NCBI RefSeq assembly: GCF_007050985.1
Contig: NZ_VHSF01000001.1
Span: 372,001 to 436,000 of the forward strand
Reading direction: 5' to 3'
Source of the DNA: Christiangramia sabulilitoris
GTDB taxonomy: Bacteria; Bacteroidota; Bacteroidia; Flavobacteriales; Flavobacteriaceae
Length of the DNA: 64,000 nt
Position 1 is the first letter of the stretch, and each line of letters starts with the position of its first letter. Made by a program: the position numbers and the translations under genes. Below the pieces are notes generated by a model. The model searched no databases and was not told the DNA's origin. It saw nothing but the letters and a program-made list of their open reading frames with translations. This document shows, one piece after another, positions 8,546 through 17,677 of the stretch.

Positions 8546-8932
8546 TTAAGCTGAACCCAAAATCTGTTTAAGGTCTGAAATCATATTTTCCCATAACATT
8601 TTACCTTCATCCACCTCGTCATCCTCAGCGAAATCTGTGATCATTAAGGAAACATCTTTAGTTATATCGTCTACCTGAATGCGTAATTCGAAAAAATAGG
8701 GAGTATCTTCATCATCTATCCATTTGAATTTGATACGTTCATCGCTTTTCTTACTTAAAAGCTTTGCTTTTTCTTCACTACCTTCCCATATAAAAGTAAA
8801 AAATTCCCCACGGGAATTAACATTATCGGCATACCACTCGCTTAAACCAGAGGGGGTTGAAATATATTGGTAAAGTAACGAAGGAGAAGCCTGAATTGGA
8901 AACTCCATTTCGTATTTAATCTTTTCTTCCAT
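8546..8932 (-). CDS. START-like domain protein (SRPBCC fold)
   Basis: A 128-residue cytoplasmic protein: KIKYEMEFPIQASPSLLYQYISTPSGLSEWYADNV at residues 4-38 is the helix-grip entry of the SRPBCC/AHA1-like superfamily. Three more beta strands follow, then a long C-terminal helix (GKMLWENMISDLKQIL). The family is nearly universal in Flavobacteriia and its ligand is unknown. The gene is acidic throughout and highly conserved in style with its neighbours. It faces the tRNA-Met promoter divergently. Confidence 0.85.
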   Translation of the reverse strand: MEEKIKYEMEFPIQASPSLLYQYISTPSGLSEWYADNVNSRGEFFTFIWEGSEEKAKLLSKKSDERIKFKWIDDEDTPYFFELRIQVDDITKDVSLMITDFAEDDEVDEGKMLWENMISDLKQILGSA

Positions 8933-9014
8933 TCTTAATTAATTAGTTTCGGGCAATATAGATATTAATTGGAAAGATAAAAAGAAATCAAAATAAATAT
9001 TTTAGAAAATAAAG

Positions 9015-9045
9015 TTTGCGCCAATACAAATTGTTTTTATATTTG
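9015..9045 (+). promoter_or_regulatory. Promoter of the tRNA-Met gene
   Basis: TTTG at 9015-9018, a 19-base spacer and TATATTTG at 9038-9045 form a perfect Bacteroidota promoter. About 70 bases of leader follow, including a small GCCTT/AAGGC hairpin (9072-9088), before the tRNA begins. Confidence 0.88.
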
Positions 9046-9121
9046 CACCCGCATTAAGGAAATCCTGCGAGGCCTTTTATGACAAGGCGTTAGACGGAAT
9101 AAGCTAATGTAAAATTTCTAT

Positions 9122-9195
9122 GGCGAGGTAGCTCAGTTGGTTAGAGCGTCGGATTCATAACCCGGAGGTCACGAGTTCAAATCTCGTTCTCGCTA
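9122..9195 (+). tRNA. tRNA with CAU anticodon, probably elongator tRNA-Met
   Basis: A 74-base cloverleaf: acceptor GGCGAGG / TCTCGCT with two G-U pairs, D-arm GCTC/GAGC, and anticodon loop TTCATAA (CAT at 9156-9158). The T-arm is ACGAG/CTCGT with loop TTCAAAT, and the discriminator is A. CCA is not encoded. The acceptor has a G-U rather than the unpaired first position of initiator tRNA, and the T loop is elongator-like, so tRNA-Met is preferred. A lysidine-modified tRNA-Ile2 also has CAU and cannot be strictly excluded. Confidence 0.9.
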
Positions 9196-9200
9196 CGACC

Positions 9201-9231
9201 AAAAAACCCTTCAATATTGAAGGGTTTTTTT
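9201..9231 (+). terminator. Intrinsic terminator after tRNA-Met
   Basis: The perfect inverted repeat AAAAAACCCTTCAAT / ATTGAAGGGTTTTTT starts five bases after the tRNA. Confidence 0.92.
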
Positions 9232-9312
9232 ATTTCTTAATTTTTCATTTTATTGGTCACTCTATTCTCTGAACCTGATCCAATTGCAATAACTAAAAAC
9301 AATATTCAGGAA

Positions 9313-9858
9313 TTAATCTTCTTCAGGTATTTCTGCACCCCTGTTTACATAAGCTGAAACACCTCTTATCCAATCATTCACGGTTTCCTCTAAAACCATT
9401 CTTGCGTCTGTAGTTAAAGGATATGGCTCATTATTTAAGGCGAAAAAGGCCCAGTCATCTCTACCTCCTACTATTTGAAAAGTTGGGGCTTCAGGACTGG
9501 ATAGTTCAACTATTTCAACATCATAGCGTATACTACCATCTTTATAACGGAATGCCAGGTCAAACATCGCATCCCAGGTGTAAACCTGCCCATTATCTTT
9601 GATTGAAATAGCCTGGGGCACAAAAACTTTGTATTCAAGATATTGGTTTTCAACCTCTCTGCTTATAGCATCTTTAGGATTGGATATCATATTAGAAGCC
9701 CACCTGCGAGTCGCCAGAAATAGGTCTGAATCAGATTTACCGGGATAATCACGTATCACTGAATCTTCAAAACCTGCCGGAGACAAGGTAAATTTATCAG
9801 CTATTTTCTGTGCGCTTAAAAAGGCAGGAAGCATGAAAAATAAAATTAACAATCTCAT
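9313..9858 (-). CDS. Secreted protein, DUF4468-like (TBP-like fold)
   Basis: A 181-residue exported protein: the signal peptide MRLLILFFMLPAFLSAQ is cut after SAQ (residue ~17). The mature part has alternating beta strands with AFRYKDGSIRYDVEIVEL at ~105-122, a pattern seen in DUF4468 proteins of Bacteroidota. The C terminus is acidic (EIPEED). No catalytic motif is visible. Its start overlaps the preceding small minus-strand frame by 4 bases (ATGA), which suggests the two were once translated together. The DUF assignment is from pattern memory and less sure than the signal peptide. Confidence 0.75.
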   Translation of the reverse strand: MRLLILFFMLPAFLSAQKIADKFTLSPAGFEDSVIRDYPGKSDSDLFLATRRWASNMISNPKDAISREVENQYLEYKVFVPQAISIKDNGQVYTWDAMFDLAFRYKDGSIRYDVEIVELSSPEAPTFQIVGGRDDWAFFALNNEPYPLTTDARMVLEETVNDWIRGVSAYVNRGAEIPEED

Positions 9859-10195
9859 AATAGAATTTTTTTTAGGTTGTAAAGAAGGTAAGGAAAAGGC
9901 CAGCTATAAATAGTTAAGATAAATATATTAGCTGTTAAACTATTGAAAAACAAATACCACATATCTAGATCCAAAATCCTGAAAGGATAAATCAATTCCC
10001 TCAGTTTTTTTCTCCCTAAAAAATTTTTAGGCCGCATATACCAATCCTTCAAAAATTTTTCTTCAACCTGCTCTTCCGTAAGGCCAGATTCAGGATCTGA
10101 TTCTAAACTGTTTAAAACATCAGGGATCTCTAAAAATGGGCATTCCAGATCATTACATTGTTTGGCAATTATTTGGATTTGTATTCCTTAATCAA
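9855..10195 (-). pseudogene. Small membrane-protein frame with a probable 5' frameshift
   Basis: The frame open from 10187 to 9855 encodes ~110 residues. It has a coding-like acidic stretch (DPESGLTEEQVEEKF), then DWYMRPKNFLGRKKLRELIYPF, then two hydrophobic segments ending in LKKILL. No ATG begins it: the only starts are an internal TTG at 10052 and an ATG at 10037, both losing the acidic part. A TTG at 10195, preceded by TAAAA, opens a short frame (IKEYKSK) that stops near 10171; one frameshift would join it to the main frame. The end overlaps the next gene by ATGA. No homology is recognised. It could be a decayed gene, a real gene with an unusual start, or a sequencing error. Confidence 0.4.
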
Positions 10196-10233
10196 TTTTA
10201 GGTTAAAGGAACTTTTAAGACGAATTACAGGAT

Positions 10234-11067
10234 TCAGGCCTGCACTGTTAAAACAGGTGTGGCAGATTGATTTGCCATTTTTTCTCCATAACTGTTGAAA
10301 ATAACCTTGGATAAACCTTTTCTTCCATGGGTAAGTATTACAATCAAATCTGCATCGACCTTTTTTGCGTAATTATATATACCTGCCTCGATGTTATAGT
10401 CATCATACATGATTATCTTTTCACTAATGTTTTCTTCTGTATCATTTAAAGAAGCGGAAAATTTTTCGATCCCTTTTTCCATAAGTGCGGTGCTCATAAA
10501 ATCTTCCGGAGTGTTCACATAAAAAATATCAAAATCCAAATTGTTATCTTTTAAAAACCGGGAAGCTTTCTCAAAAGCATCGGTCATTTCTAAATCTAAA
10601 TCACACGCGAGCACTACTTTATCCAATTTAAATGAAGAGCGGTTCATTTTTACAATAAGTGTTGGAACCTTCGAGGTCCTAACGACTTTTTCTGCATTAG
10701 AACCAAAGAACATACCACCCAGGCCGTGTGCTCCATGAGTTCCCATAACAATAAGGTCAATTTCTAACTCTTCTAAAAGCTCTGAAATCCTCGTGAAATC
10801 CACGTGCCTTTTTATAACAGTATGCACCTTGATGCCTGAGAGATAATCCTTATTGAGAAAATCTTTAAACGATTGCTCAATCCTTTTGCGATAATCTATA
10901 TTCTCAAAAAGTTGCATTGCTTCTTGCCTGGTTAGAAAAGCATCTTCACGATCTATCATATATAAAGCCACTATCTCGGCATTATATTTTTTAGCAAGAT
11001 TTGCTGCGTATCTTAAGGAATAATCGGCGACTTCTGAAAAATCTGTGGGCAATAGAATTTTTTTCAT
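10234..11067 (-). CDS. Universal stress protein, tandem Usp domains
   Basis: 277 residues made of two UspA folds. Domain 1 (about 1-142) begins MKKILLPTDFSEVADYSLRYAA and ends with the ATP-binding motif MGTHGAHGLGGMFFGSNAEKV, so nucleotide binding is likely. Domain 2 (about 150-277) keeps LTHGRKGLSKVIFNSYGEK, where the second Gly of the G-2X-G-9X-G(S/T) pattern is replaced (FNS), so it is probably degenerate. It acts in the cytoplasm in general stress responses. It is divergent from the patatin gene, with 260 bases between them. Confidence 0.93.
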   Translation of the reverse strand: MKKILLPTDFSEVADYSLRYAANLAKKYNAEIVALYMIDREDAFLTRQEAMQLFENIDYRKRIEQSFKDFLNKDYLSGIKVHTVIKRHVDFTRISELLEELEIDLIVMGTHGAHGLGGMFFGSNAEKVVRTSKVPTLIVKMNRSSFKLDKVVLACDLDLEMTDAFEKASRFLKDNNLDFDIFYVNTPEDFMSTALMEKGIEKFSASLNDTEENISEKIIMYDDYNIEAGIYNYAKKVDADLIVILTHGRKGLSKVIFNSYGEKMANQSATPVLTVQA

Positions 11068-11327
11068 GACTGTAATTATTTAATATACAACACATTAAAT
11101 ATAACCAGGGACTAAATATATAAATATGACAATAGTCAGTTCCACAGAATTTATCTAAATCCTCACACTGGCTAACGCCTTTTATGAGTTGAAAAAAAAT
11201 GCACGACATTGATGATACTGTTTTCAACTGGGCACAATAATCTTATAAGAAGATAGACAGGTAAATAGATATTGATTATTAGAATCTGGTAATTTATTTC
11301 TAAATTCTGAACTATAAGCTTAATTAT

Positions 11328-12146
11328 ATGGAAACAGGATTGGTTTTATCTGGCGGAGGTGCCCGGGGAGTTGCGCAAATTGGTTTAATTAAAGCACTGG
11401 AAGAGTTTGATATTGAAGTTACACATATATCAGGTAGCAGCGCAGGGGCTGTTATCGGGGCGATGTATGCATCAGGAGCATCTGTAGAAAGAATGCTTGA
11501 TTTTTTTAAATCTGTTCCAATTTTTCATTTTAAGAGATATGCCCGCAATAAACCCGGATTTATTGATACCATGAAGTTCTATAAAGATTTTTTGAATTTT
11601 TATAAGGAAGATAATTTCAGTATTCTGGACAAAAAACTATTTGTAAATACCACGAATCTTGGCAATGGAAAAATTGAAATTTTCGAAAATGGTGAATTAA
11701 TCAGACCTTTACTTGCTTCAGCATCCATTCCCGGAATATTCACTCCGGTAGCTTTTAACGATGGTTTATATGCTGATGGCGGTATCACCAACAATTTTCC
11801 GGTTAAACCCTTAATACCCTTCTGTGACCACATCATTGGTGGCTATGTTAATCCTTTAAAAGAAATAGAACCGAACGGACTTAAACATTCCTACCAGGTA
11901 ATTACCCGCGCCTACCAGATAAGCCTAGATCACCAATGCCATGCCAATTTTAAAGATTGCGATCTGGTCATTATTCCAAGGGAACTTGAGAATCATGGTC
12001 TTTTCAGCTTGAAGAATATTGATAAAATTTTTGAAATTGGGTACCAGGAAAGCAGGAAAGTCTTAAAAAATCACACCGAAAAAAAACGAAAATTATCAAA
12101 TCGAAAGATTTTTAATCTTTTTGGAAAATGGAGTAATTCCAACTGA
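11328..12146 (+). CDS. Patatin-like phospholipase (RssA-type)
   Basis: A 272-residue serine hydrolase of the patatin family. The oxyanion-hole motif SGGGARG is at residues 8-14, the nucleophile elbow GSSAG with the catalytic Ser at ~38-42, and the catalytic Asp in DGGITNNFPV at ~150-159. The length matches the bacterial RssA group. There is no signal peptide, so it is cytoplasmic or peripheral. It likely acts on membrane lipid esters; the natural substrate is unknown. The C terminus is basic (KKRKLSNRK), consistent with membrane contact. The upstream 260 bases (11068-11327) show no further gene. Confidence 0.93.
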   Translation: METGLVLSGGGARGVAQIGLIKALEEFDIEVTHISGSSAGAVIGAMYASGASVERMLDFFKSVPIFHFKRYARNKPGFIDTMKFYKDFLNFYKEDNFSILDKKLFVNTTNLGNGKIEIFENGELIRPLLASASIPGIFTPVAFNDGLYADGGITNNFPVKPLIPFCDHIIGGYVNPLKEIEPNGLKHSYQVITRAYQISLDHQCHANFKDCDLVIIPRELENHGLFSLKNIDKIFEIGYQESRKVLKNHTEKKRKLSNRKIFNLFGKWSNSN

Positions 12147-12239
12147 ACTCGGTATACTCTATTGTTAAACTATAATTAAATGAATAGCAGAACTTTGAAA
12201 CCGCTTCTGTAAAAATTATCTTCCTGAAAAAACTACCCG

Positions 12240-13184
12240 ATGAAAAAACTAGGTAATACAGACTTACAGAGTCCCCCAATAATATTTGGAGGAAATGTTT
12301 TCGGCTGGACGGCAGATGAGAAGGAATCGTTCAATTTAATGGATCAATTCCTGGATATGGGCATTAATATGATAGATAGTGCAGATGTTTATTCCCGCTG
12401 GGCAGATGGTAATGAAGGTGGAGAATCTGAAAGAATAATAGGAAAATATCTAAAAGATAGAGGTAATAGAGATAAAATCATCCTTGCCACGAAAGTGGGT
12501 TCCAGTATGAAGCAGGGAGGCCCAAAAGATATATCTGAGCGTCATATAATGACCGCGATCGAAGATTCTTTAAGAAGACTTAAAACAGATTATATAGATC
12601 TGTATTTCACCCATTGGGATGATAATAAAACTCCGGTAGAGGAAACTTTAGGTGCGTACCAGAAATTAATTGAACAGGGAAAAGTAAGATATATTGGCGC
12701 ATCCAATCTATCTGCGGAAAGACTGAAGGACAGCCTAAAGGCATCAATAGAAAATAACCTCCCTAAATATGAGGTATTTCAGCCTGAATACAGCCTCGTG
12801 GAAAGAGAGAAATTTGAAGGAGAAATTCAACAGATCTGTCGCGATAATAATTTAGGGGTTACCTCTTATTTTTCTCTATCAAGTGGATTCCTTACCGGTA
12901 AGTACAGTACACTGAAAGACACTAAGGGAACAGACCGGGAACCGTTCCTTAAGAATTATTTTGATGAGCGGGGACAAAAAATACTTAAAGTCCTGAAAGA
13001 CATCTCAGACCATCGTAATATTAGCCAGGCTGCCATTGCCCTTAGATGGTTGATGCAGAAACCCGATGTGACTGCTCCTATCGCCAGTGCATCGAAAACT
13101 GATCATTTAAGATCCTTCAAAGAAGCGATGAGCATGAAACTCACAGAGGAAGAAATGAATAATCTAAATGAGGCTAGTACATAA
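12240..13184 (+). CDS. Aldo/keto reductase
   Basis: 314 residues forming a TIM-barrel NADPH-dependent oxidoreductase. The catalytic tetrad is visible: Asp and Tyr in MIDSADVYSRW (~40-50), Lys in IILATKVGSS (~81-90), and His in IDLYFTHWDD (~121-130). The cofactor-binding end contains IASASKTDHLRSF. It resembles the YdhF/YajO-like subgroup; the substrate cannot be predicted. It is a single gene ending in a bidirectional terminator shared with hisS. Confidence 0.94.
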   Translation: MKKLGNTDLQSPPIIFGGNVFGWTADEKESFNLMDQFLDMGINMIDSADVYSRWADGNEGGESERIIGKYLKDRGNRDKIILATKVGSSMKQGGPKDISERHIMTAIEDSLRRLKTDYIDLYFTHWDDNKTPVEETLGAYQKLIEQGKVRYIGASNLSAERLKDSLKASIENNLPKYEVFQPEYSLVEREKFEGEIQQICRDNNLGVTSYFSLSSGFLTGKYSTLKDTKGTDREPFLKNYFDERGQKILKVLKDISDHRNISQAAIALRWLMQKPDVTAPIASASKTDHLRSFKEAMSMKLTEEEMNNLNEAST

Positions 13185-13185
13185 A

Positions 13186-13212
13186 AAAACCTTCATCCTG
13201 GATGAAGGTTTT
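13186..13212. terminator. Bidirectional intrinsic terminator
   Basis: The inverted repeat AAAACCTTCATCC / GGATGAAGGTTTT lies between the convergent aldo/keto reductase and hisS genes, with an A run on one side and T-rich sequence on the other. Confidence 0.82.
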
Positions 13213-13230
13213 CAATTTTTGGTAAGCTCT

Positions 13231-14601
13231 CTATTTGAGAGCAGTCTCCAACCCATTTAAATCATGGCTTGTTTGTTCTCCAGACTTCATATGCTTCAAG
13301 GTGAATTTACCGGCATTCATTTCTTCTTCCCCAGCAAGCACGGTAAATGGAATATTTCTCTTATCGGCATACTTCATTTGCTTGCCCATTTTAGCTGAAT
13401 CTGGATATAATTCTGCCATGATATTAGCTTCTCTCAACTTCGTTACAGCTTTCATCGCATAGAACGCTTCTTTCTCCCCAAAATTGATAAAAAGCACCTT
13501 CGTATTCTGCGTAACGGTATCAGGGAAAAGACTAAGCTCTTCAAGCACAAGGTAGATCCTGTCCAAACCAAAAGAGATCCCAATCCCACTCATATTCTTC
13601 AGTCCAAAAATACCGGTTAGATCATCGTAACGGCCTCCTCCACCAATAGATCCCATCTTCACCTTTTCTGGTGCGGCAACTTCAAATATCGCACCTGTAT
13701 AATAGTTCAAACCACGGGCCAGGGTGACATCAAGGTCTAATTTCGCAGTTTTCAATGGCATAGCTTCGATGGCATTCTGGATGAATTGCAATTCCTCAAT
13801 ACCTTTCAACCCCTTCTCAGAACCTTCCAGAATTGATCTGAGGCCTTCGATCTTTTCAGCAAAACTTCCGGAAAGATTAAATATTGGCTGAATCTTATCC
13901 AGCGCTTCTTCAGAAATACCTTTTTCACGCATCTCTTTTTTCACCCCTTCCTCACCTATTTTGTCAAGTTTATCAAGAGCTACCGTAAAATCGATTAGTT
14001 TATCCTGCTCTCCAATAACTTCGGCAAAACCAGAAAGAACCTTTCTGTTATTGATCTTAATAGTCACACCTTCCAGCTTAAGTTTGGAAAAGACTGCATC
14101 ATATAATTGGACAAATTCTACCTCCTGCCAGAGACTATTGCTCCCTACAACATCTGCATCACACTGGTAAAATTCTCTGAATCTTCCTTTCTGAGGTCTA
14201 TCTGCTCTCCAGACCGGTTGGATCTGGTACCTCTTAAAAGGAAATTCGATCTCATTCTGATGCTGCACCACGTATCTGGCAAAAGGCACGGTAAGATCAT
14301 ATCGCAAAGCTTTTTCACTTATAGAAGAAGTCAAGCCTGTGCTGTCTTTTTCTGCAAGTGCTTTTTCATCTGCTTTTTTAAGAAAATCCCCTGAATTCAG
14401 GATCTTAAAAATAAGGCGGTCACCTTCGTCGCCATATTTTCCCATTAGGGTAGAAGAATTCTCAAAACTTGGGGTTTCAATAGGCTGAAAACCAAATCTT
14501 TTAAATTCTGTTCTTATAGTATCAAAAATGTAATTTCTCTTTATGACTTCTTCCGGTGAAAAATCCCTGGTACCTTTTGGTATGGATGGTTTTTGTGCCA
14601 T
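13231..14601 (-). CDS. hisS: Histidyl-tRNA synthetase
   Basis: A class II aminoacyl-tRNA synthetase charging tRNA-His. Motif 1 is near [27 protein letters not shown], indicated at residues ~21-47. Motif 2 is [27 protein letters not shown] at ~125-150. The HisA motif is ARGLNYYTG at ~300, followed by GGGGRYDDL and motif 3 in [13 protein letters not shown]-terminal anticodon-binding domain follows. At 456 aa the length is normal. The start at 14601 is preceded by an A/T-rich leader with TTTG and ATATTTGC elements resembling a promoter with an 18-base spacer. Confidence 0.97.
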   Translation of the reverse strand: MAQKPSIPKGTRDFSPEEVIKRNYIFDTIRTEFKRFGFQPIETPSFENSSTLMGKYGDEGDRLIFKILNSGDFLKKADEKALAEKDSTGLTSSISEKALRYDLTVPFARYVVQHQNEIEFPFKRYQIQPVWRADRPQKGRFREFYQCDADVVGSNSLWQEVEFVQLYDAVFSKLKLEGVTIKINNRKVLSGFAEVIGEQDKLIDFTVALDKLDKIGEEGVKKEMREKGISEEALDKIQPIFNLSGSFAEKIEGLRSILEGSEKGLKGIEELQFIQNAIEAMPLKTAKLDLDVTLARGLNYYTGAIFEVAAPEKVKMGSIGGGGRYDDLTGIFGLKNMSGIGISFGLDRIYLVLEELSLFPDTVTQNTKVLFINFGEKEAFYAMKAVTKLREANIMAELYPDSAKMGKQMKYADKRNIPFTVLAGEEEMNAGKFTLKHMKSGEQTSHDLNGLETALK

Positions 14602-14735
14602 GATCTGTTTTAAGCTGAATTTGCTATTAAGGATTGCAAATATCTTAATTTTTAAGTGAACCCAAACAAATTTGAAATTTTAAGTAACAAAGTTCTAAAT
14701 TTATAGTCTAACGGGTAAGCCAGAAATATCAACTC

Positions 14736-15974
14736 ATGTTTTCACTCTTTCGAGAAAATATAAGGATTGCACTTAATTCCATAAAAAACCAATCCTTAAG
14801 AACCATTCTTACCGTTTTAATCATCGCGATTGGAATCACTGCCCTTGTGGGTATTTTAAGTGCTGTAGCTGCCCTCGAAAACACCATTAGTAAGGATTTT
14901 GCTTCCATGGGCTCCAACACATTCAATTTGCAGCGTTATGAGTTCCGTACGCAGAGTTCCCGGAATGAGGACAGGAAAGTAAATCCTATTATCAGTTACC
15001 GCGAGGTGAAAGAATTTGAAGAGAAATTTGAATATCCATTTACCGAGACAGCCATATCATTTACCGGGACTTCTTCCGCAGAAATTAAATACGAAAACGA
15101 AAAGACAGATCCGGAGATTTCTGTTTTGGGAGTGAATGAGTATTTTCTGGAAAATTCAGGCCTGGAAATTGAAGACGGCCGTGAATTCAACGTTTTTGAT
15201 ATTGACAACAATAATAATGTCGCTGTAATTGGTTCAGACTTTAAAGATGGTATTTTTAATGGCTTTGATCCTGTGAACAAGATCATAAGTATAAGGGGAG
15301 CTAAATTTAAAGTTATCGGTGTCCTGGAATCCAAGGGAAGCACTTTTGGCAATAACCATGACCTAAGGGTTTTTATACCAATTCAACAAGCGAGATCAAT
15401 TTTCTCACAGCCTAATATTAATTATAGCCTGAGCGTAAAAGTAGATGATAAGGAACTGCTTGATGCCGCCATGGATGAAGCGATCATTACTTTTAGAAAT
15501 ATTCGCGGACTTAATCCTAAAGAAGAGAATAATTTTGGACTGGAACGCAGTGACGACCTTATAAACAGGATTTTATCCATAACCGGCGCACTTAATATTG
15601 CAGCATGGATCATTTCAATCATTACCATCTTTGGTTCTTCGATCGCTTTGATGAATATCATGCTGGTAACCGTTACCGAAAGAACCAGGGAAATAGGAGT
15701 TAGAAAAGCTTTGGGTGCAAAGAAGAATACTATCGCTACACAGTTCTTTTTAGAAACGCTGGTTATTGGCCAGATTGGCGGATTCTTGGGAATCATCCTG
15801 GGAATTCTGATAGGATACGCTGTTTCCAGCTCGCTGGATTTTGCATTTACCACCCCGTGGAAAGCCATGTTATGGGCAACCGGTATCACAATTCTGGTAG
15901 CAATACTTGCAGGAAGTTACCCGGCAGCGAAAGCAGCTAAGCAGGATCCTATAGAATCACTTAGGTACGAATAA
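14736..15974 (+). CDS. ABC transporter permease, MacB/FtsX type
   Basis: 412 residues. The N-terminal cytoplasmic stretch and TM1 (TILTVLIIAIGITALVGIL, ~29-47) are followed by a large periplasmic MacB_PCD domain (to ~285). Three more membrane segments (285-310, 340-365, 385-400) form the FtsX domain, with the conserved ERTREIGVRKALGAKK coupling motif at ~312-327. Such permeases work by mechanotransmission with a partner ATPase and often with periplasmic adaptors; no ATPase gene is adjacent. The stop codon abuts the stop of the next convergent gene with no gap. Confidence 0.93.
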   Translation: MFSLFRENIRIALNSIKNQSLRTILTVLIIAIGITALVGILSAVAALENTISKDFASMGSNTFNLQRYEFRTQSSRNEDRKVNPIISYREVKEFEEKFEYPFTETAISFTGTSSAEIKYENEKTDPEISVLGVNEYFLENSGLEIEDGREFNVFDIDNNNNVAVIGSDFKDGIFNGFDPVNKIISIRGAKFKVIGVLESKGSTFGNNHDLRVFIPIQQARSIFSQPNINYSLSVKVDDKELLDAAMDEAIITFRNIRGLNPKEENNFGLERSDDLINRILSITGALNIAAWIISIITIFGSSIALMNIMLVTVTERTREIGVRKALGAKKNTIATQFFLETLVIGQIGGFLGIILGILIGYAVSSSLDFAFTTPWKAMLWATGITILVAILAGSYPAAKAAKQDPIESLRYE

Positions 15975-16448
15975 TTATCCCTGAACTATTTTTTGGAAAT
16001 AGCCATATAATTGACCCTGGGTGATATTCGCTCCCTGCTTGATAAGTGCAAAAATATCCTTATTCCTGTCTTCACTAATAGCCTTGGTAGAAGTATATAT
16101 ATTCACTGCAGGATCCATCAAATTGGTCTGTAACCATTGATATCCTTCTCGTGTGGTAATATCTATAGCTTCGTTTTCAACCTTTATAGCGATCAGTTCT
16201 ATAGTGGCCGTAGTTATATGAAACAGGAAGACCTGGTTTGGAGAAAAGTGTTCCAGGTACTCAACCTTATTAAGCACTCCTTCCCAGATAAGGTCACTAA
16301 AAATATCCAGCTCCTCTTCAGCCGCTTCAGGTTTATCCTTTTTAATCTGCTCCCATTCATCTGCAGTTATAGACTGAGTAGCCAAGAAGTTAATAAATTC
16401 CTGATGCATCTCTTCAAACTGCTCTTTAGTTAATCTTGCGTATTTCAT
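15975..16448 (-). CDS. DUF6495-type conserved flavobacterial protein
   Basis: A 157-residue acidic cytoplasmic protein beginning MKYARLTKEQFEEMHQEFINFLA. It has two helical halves: DEWEQIKKDKPEAAEEELDIFSDLIWEGVL at ~31-60 and a C-terminal IFALIKQGANITQGQLYGYFQKI. The family is found in Flavobacteriaceae next to the rpsF-rpsR-rplI operon, as here. No function is known and no catalytic motif is evident. The DUF number is from memory; the conserved-gene status is well supported. Confidence 0.75.
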   Translation of the reverse strand: MKYARLTKEQFEEMHQEFINFLATQSITADEWEQIKKDKPEAAEEELDIFSDLIWEGVLNKVEYLEHFSPNQVFLFHITTATIELIAIKVENEAIDITTREGYQWLQTNLMDPAVNIYTSTKAISEDRNKDIFALIKQGANITQGQLYGYFQKIVQG

Positions 16449-16498
16449 AAGTCTGTTTAAATACTCCCAGAAGTTCGCGGGAAATAATTAAGAAAAAG

Positions 16499-16527
16499 AA
16501 AAGCCCACTCATAAATGAGCAGGCTTT
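16499..16527 (-). terminator. Intrinsic terminator of the rpsF-rpsR-rplI operon
   Basis: The stem AAGCC-ca-CTCAT / ATGAG-ca-GGCTT lies 20 bases past the rplI stop, with T-rich sequence following on the minus strand. Confidence 0.75.
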
Positions 16528-16546
16528 ATACTATAGGTAAAATAAA

Positions 16547-16996
16547 TTAAGCTTCTCCTACCACGTCAAAGGTAAAGTTAGAAACTACTTCACGGTGAAA
16601 ACGCAAAGTTGCTTCATACTGTCCCAGACGCTTGATGTTACCACCGGCGATGTTAATATATTTCTTTTCGATCTCTACACCTTCTTTAGCAAGAGCCTCA
16701 GCAAGATCACCATTGGTGATGGAACCGAATAACTTATCACCTGCTCCTGCCTTCGCAGTCATTTTTATTTCAAGGTTGTTAAGTTTTTCAGCCTGTTTCT
16801 TAGCTTCGTCAATATGCTTCTGTTCTTTATAGGCGCGCTGCTTCAAAGTTTCAGATAAAACTTTTCTTGCAGATGGAGTTGCCAGTTCAGCAAAACCATG
16901 TGGAATAAGATAATTTCTACCGTAACCGTTCTTTACAGCTACTACATCATCTTTAAAACCTAAATTATCTACGTCTTTTTTAAGTATCACTTCCAT
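16547..16996 (-). CDS. rplI: 50S ribosomal protein L9
   Basis: 149 residues. The N-terminal RNA-binding domain MEVILKKDVDNLGFKDDVVAVKNGYGRNYLIPHGFA contains the family signature (given as a position marker, residues 1-36). A long connecting helix rich in K/A/E (~45-75) and the C-terminal domain (GDKLFGSITNGDLAEAL...) follow. It binds 23S rRNA at the L1 stalk base and helps maintain reading frame. Last gene of the rpsF-rpsR-rplI operon. Confidence 0.97.
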   Translation of the reverse strand: MEVILKKDVDNLGFKDDVVAVKNGYGRNYLIPHGFAELATPSARKVLSETLKQRAYKEQKHIDEAKKQAEKLNNLEIKMTAKAGAGDKLFGSITNGDLAEALAKEGVEIEKKYINIAGGNIKRLGQYEATLRFHREVVSNFTFDVVGEA

Positions 16997-17008
16997 AACT
17001 GCCTCTTT

Positions 17009-17308
17009 TTATTTTAATAAATCACCTACGTAAGGCATTAATGCTAAGTGACGAGCACGTTTTACCGCTGTCGCCACTTTTCTCTGAAATTTCAAAGAAG
17101 TACCTGTTAAACGACGAGGTAATAATTTCCCCTGTTCGTTTACAAAGCCCATTAAGAAATCAGGATCTTTGTAATCCACGTACTTAATACCAGATCTTTT
17201 GAATCTACAGTATTTTTTCGCTTTGGTAGTCTCTATATTAAGAGGAGTAAGATACCTGATCTCTCCGTCTTTTTTTCCTTTTGCTTGTTGTTCAATAGAT
17301 GTTGCCAT
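17009..17308 (-). CDS. rpsR: 30S ribosomal protein S18
   Basis: 99 residues with the S18 core [62 protein letters not shown] (marker, residues ~32-94; key motifs DYKD and PRRLTG). The N-terminal extension of ~25 residues is typical of Bacteroidota. It pairs with S6 on the 30S platform. It lies between rpsF (2-base gap) and rplI (12-base gap). Confidence 0.97.
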   Translation of the reverse strand: MATSIEQQAKGKKDGEIRYLTPLNIETTKAKKYCRFKRSGIKYVDYKDPDFLMGFVNEQGKLLPRRLTGTSLKFQRKVATAVKRARHLALMPYVGDLLK

Positions 17309-17310
17309 GA

Positions 17311-17649
17311 TTACGCTTTTTCCTTGTTACGTTTTCTTCTTTTTTCAGCCCAAGCTACAGCATGCTTATCTAACTTTACAGTTAAGTAACGCATCATACG
17401 CTCGTCTCTTCTGAATTCTAATTCTAATGGCTCAATAACTTCACCAGGAGCTTGAAATTCAAATAAGTGATAAAAACCACTTTTCTTGTGTTGGATTGCA
17501 TAAGCCAGTTTTCTTAGGCCCCAATCTTCTTTAGCTACCATCTCAGCCCCTTTCGAAACAAGAAAATCTTCGTATTTCTTAACTGTCTCCTTTATCTGCT
17601 CATCAGATAAAACGGGATTCAAGATGAAAACAGTTTCATAATTGTTCAT
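17311..17649 (-). CDS. rpsF: 30S ribosomal protein S6
   Basis: 112 residues with the ferredoxin-like S6 fold: [19 protein letters not shown] at the start, [23 protein letters not shown] in the middle, and [19 protein letters not shown] near the end. The highly basic C-terminal tail is [10 protein letters not shown]. First gene of the operon. No ssb or priB gene intervenes, as usual in this phylum. The leader predicted from the promoter below is only about 25-30 bases. Confidence 0.97.
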   Translation of the reverse strand: MNNYETVFILNPVLSDEQIKETVKKYEDFLVSKGAEMVAKEDWGLRKLAYAIQHKKSGFYHLFEFQAPGEVIEPLELEFRRDERMMRYLTVKLDKHAVAWAEKRRKRNKEKA

Positions 17650-17677
17650 AAATGTATTCTTTAAATTAAATCGGCTG

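Noticed and set aside
9122-9195. tRNA-Ile2 (lysidine) or initiator tRNA instead of elongator tRNA-Met
   Set aside because: Initiator features (unpaired first position, three G-C pairs below the anticodon loop) are lacking; Ile2 cannot be excluded by sequence reading but elongator Met is the simpler call.
11068-11327. A small gene between the stress protein and the patatin (78-residue minus frame at 10991-11227)
   Set aside because: It overlaps the stress-protein start, is rich in Cys/Phe/Ser without pattern, and has no initiation context; the stretch is read as two divergent promoters.
15422-15889. A 155-residue open frame antisense to the MacB-type permease
   Set aside because: Shadow: hydrophobic codons of the FtsX domain read backwards give a Ser/Ile/Met-rich sequence without a start region.
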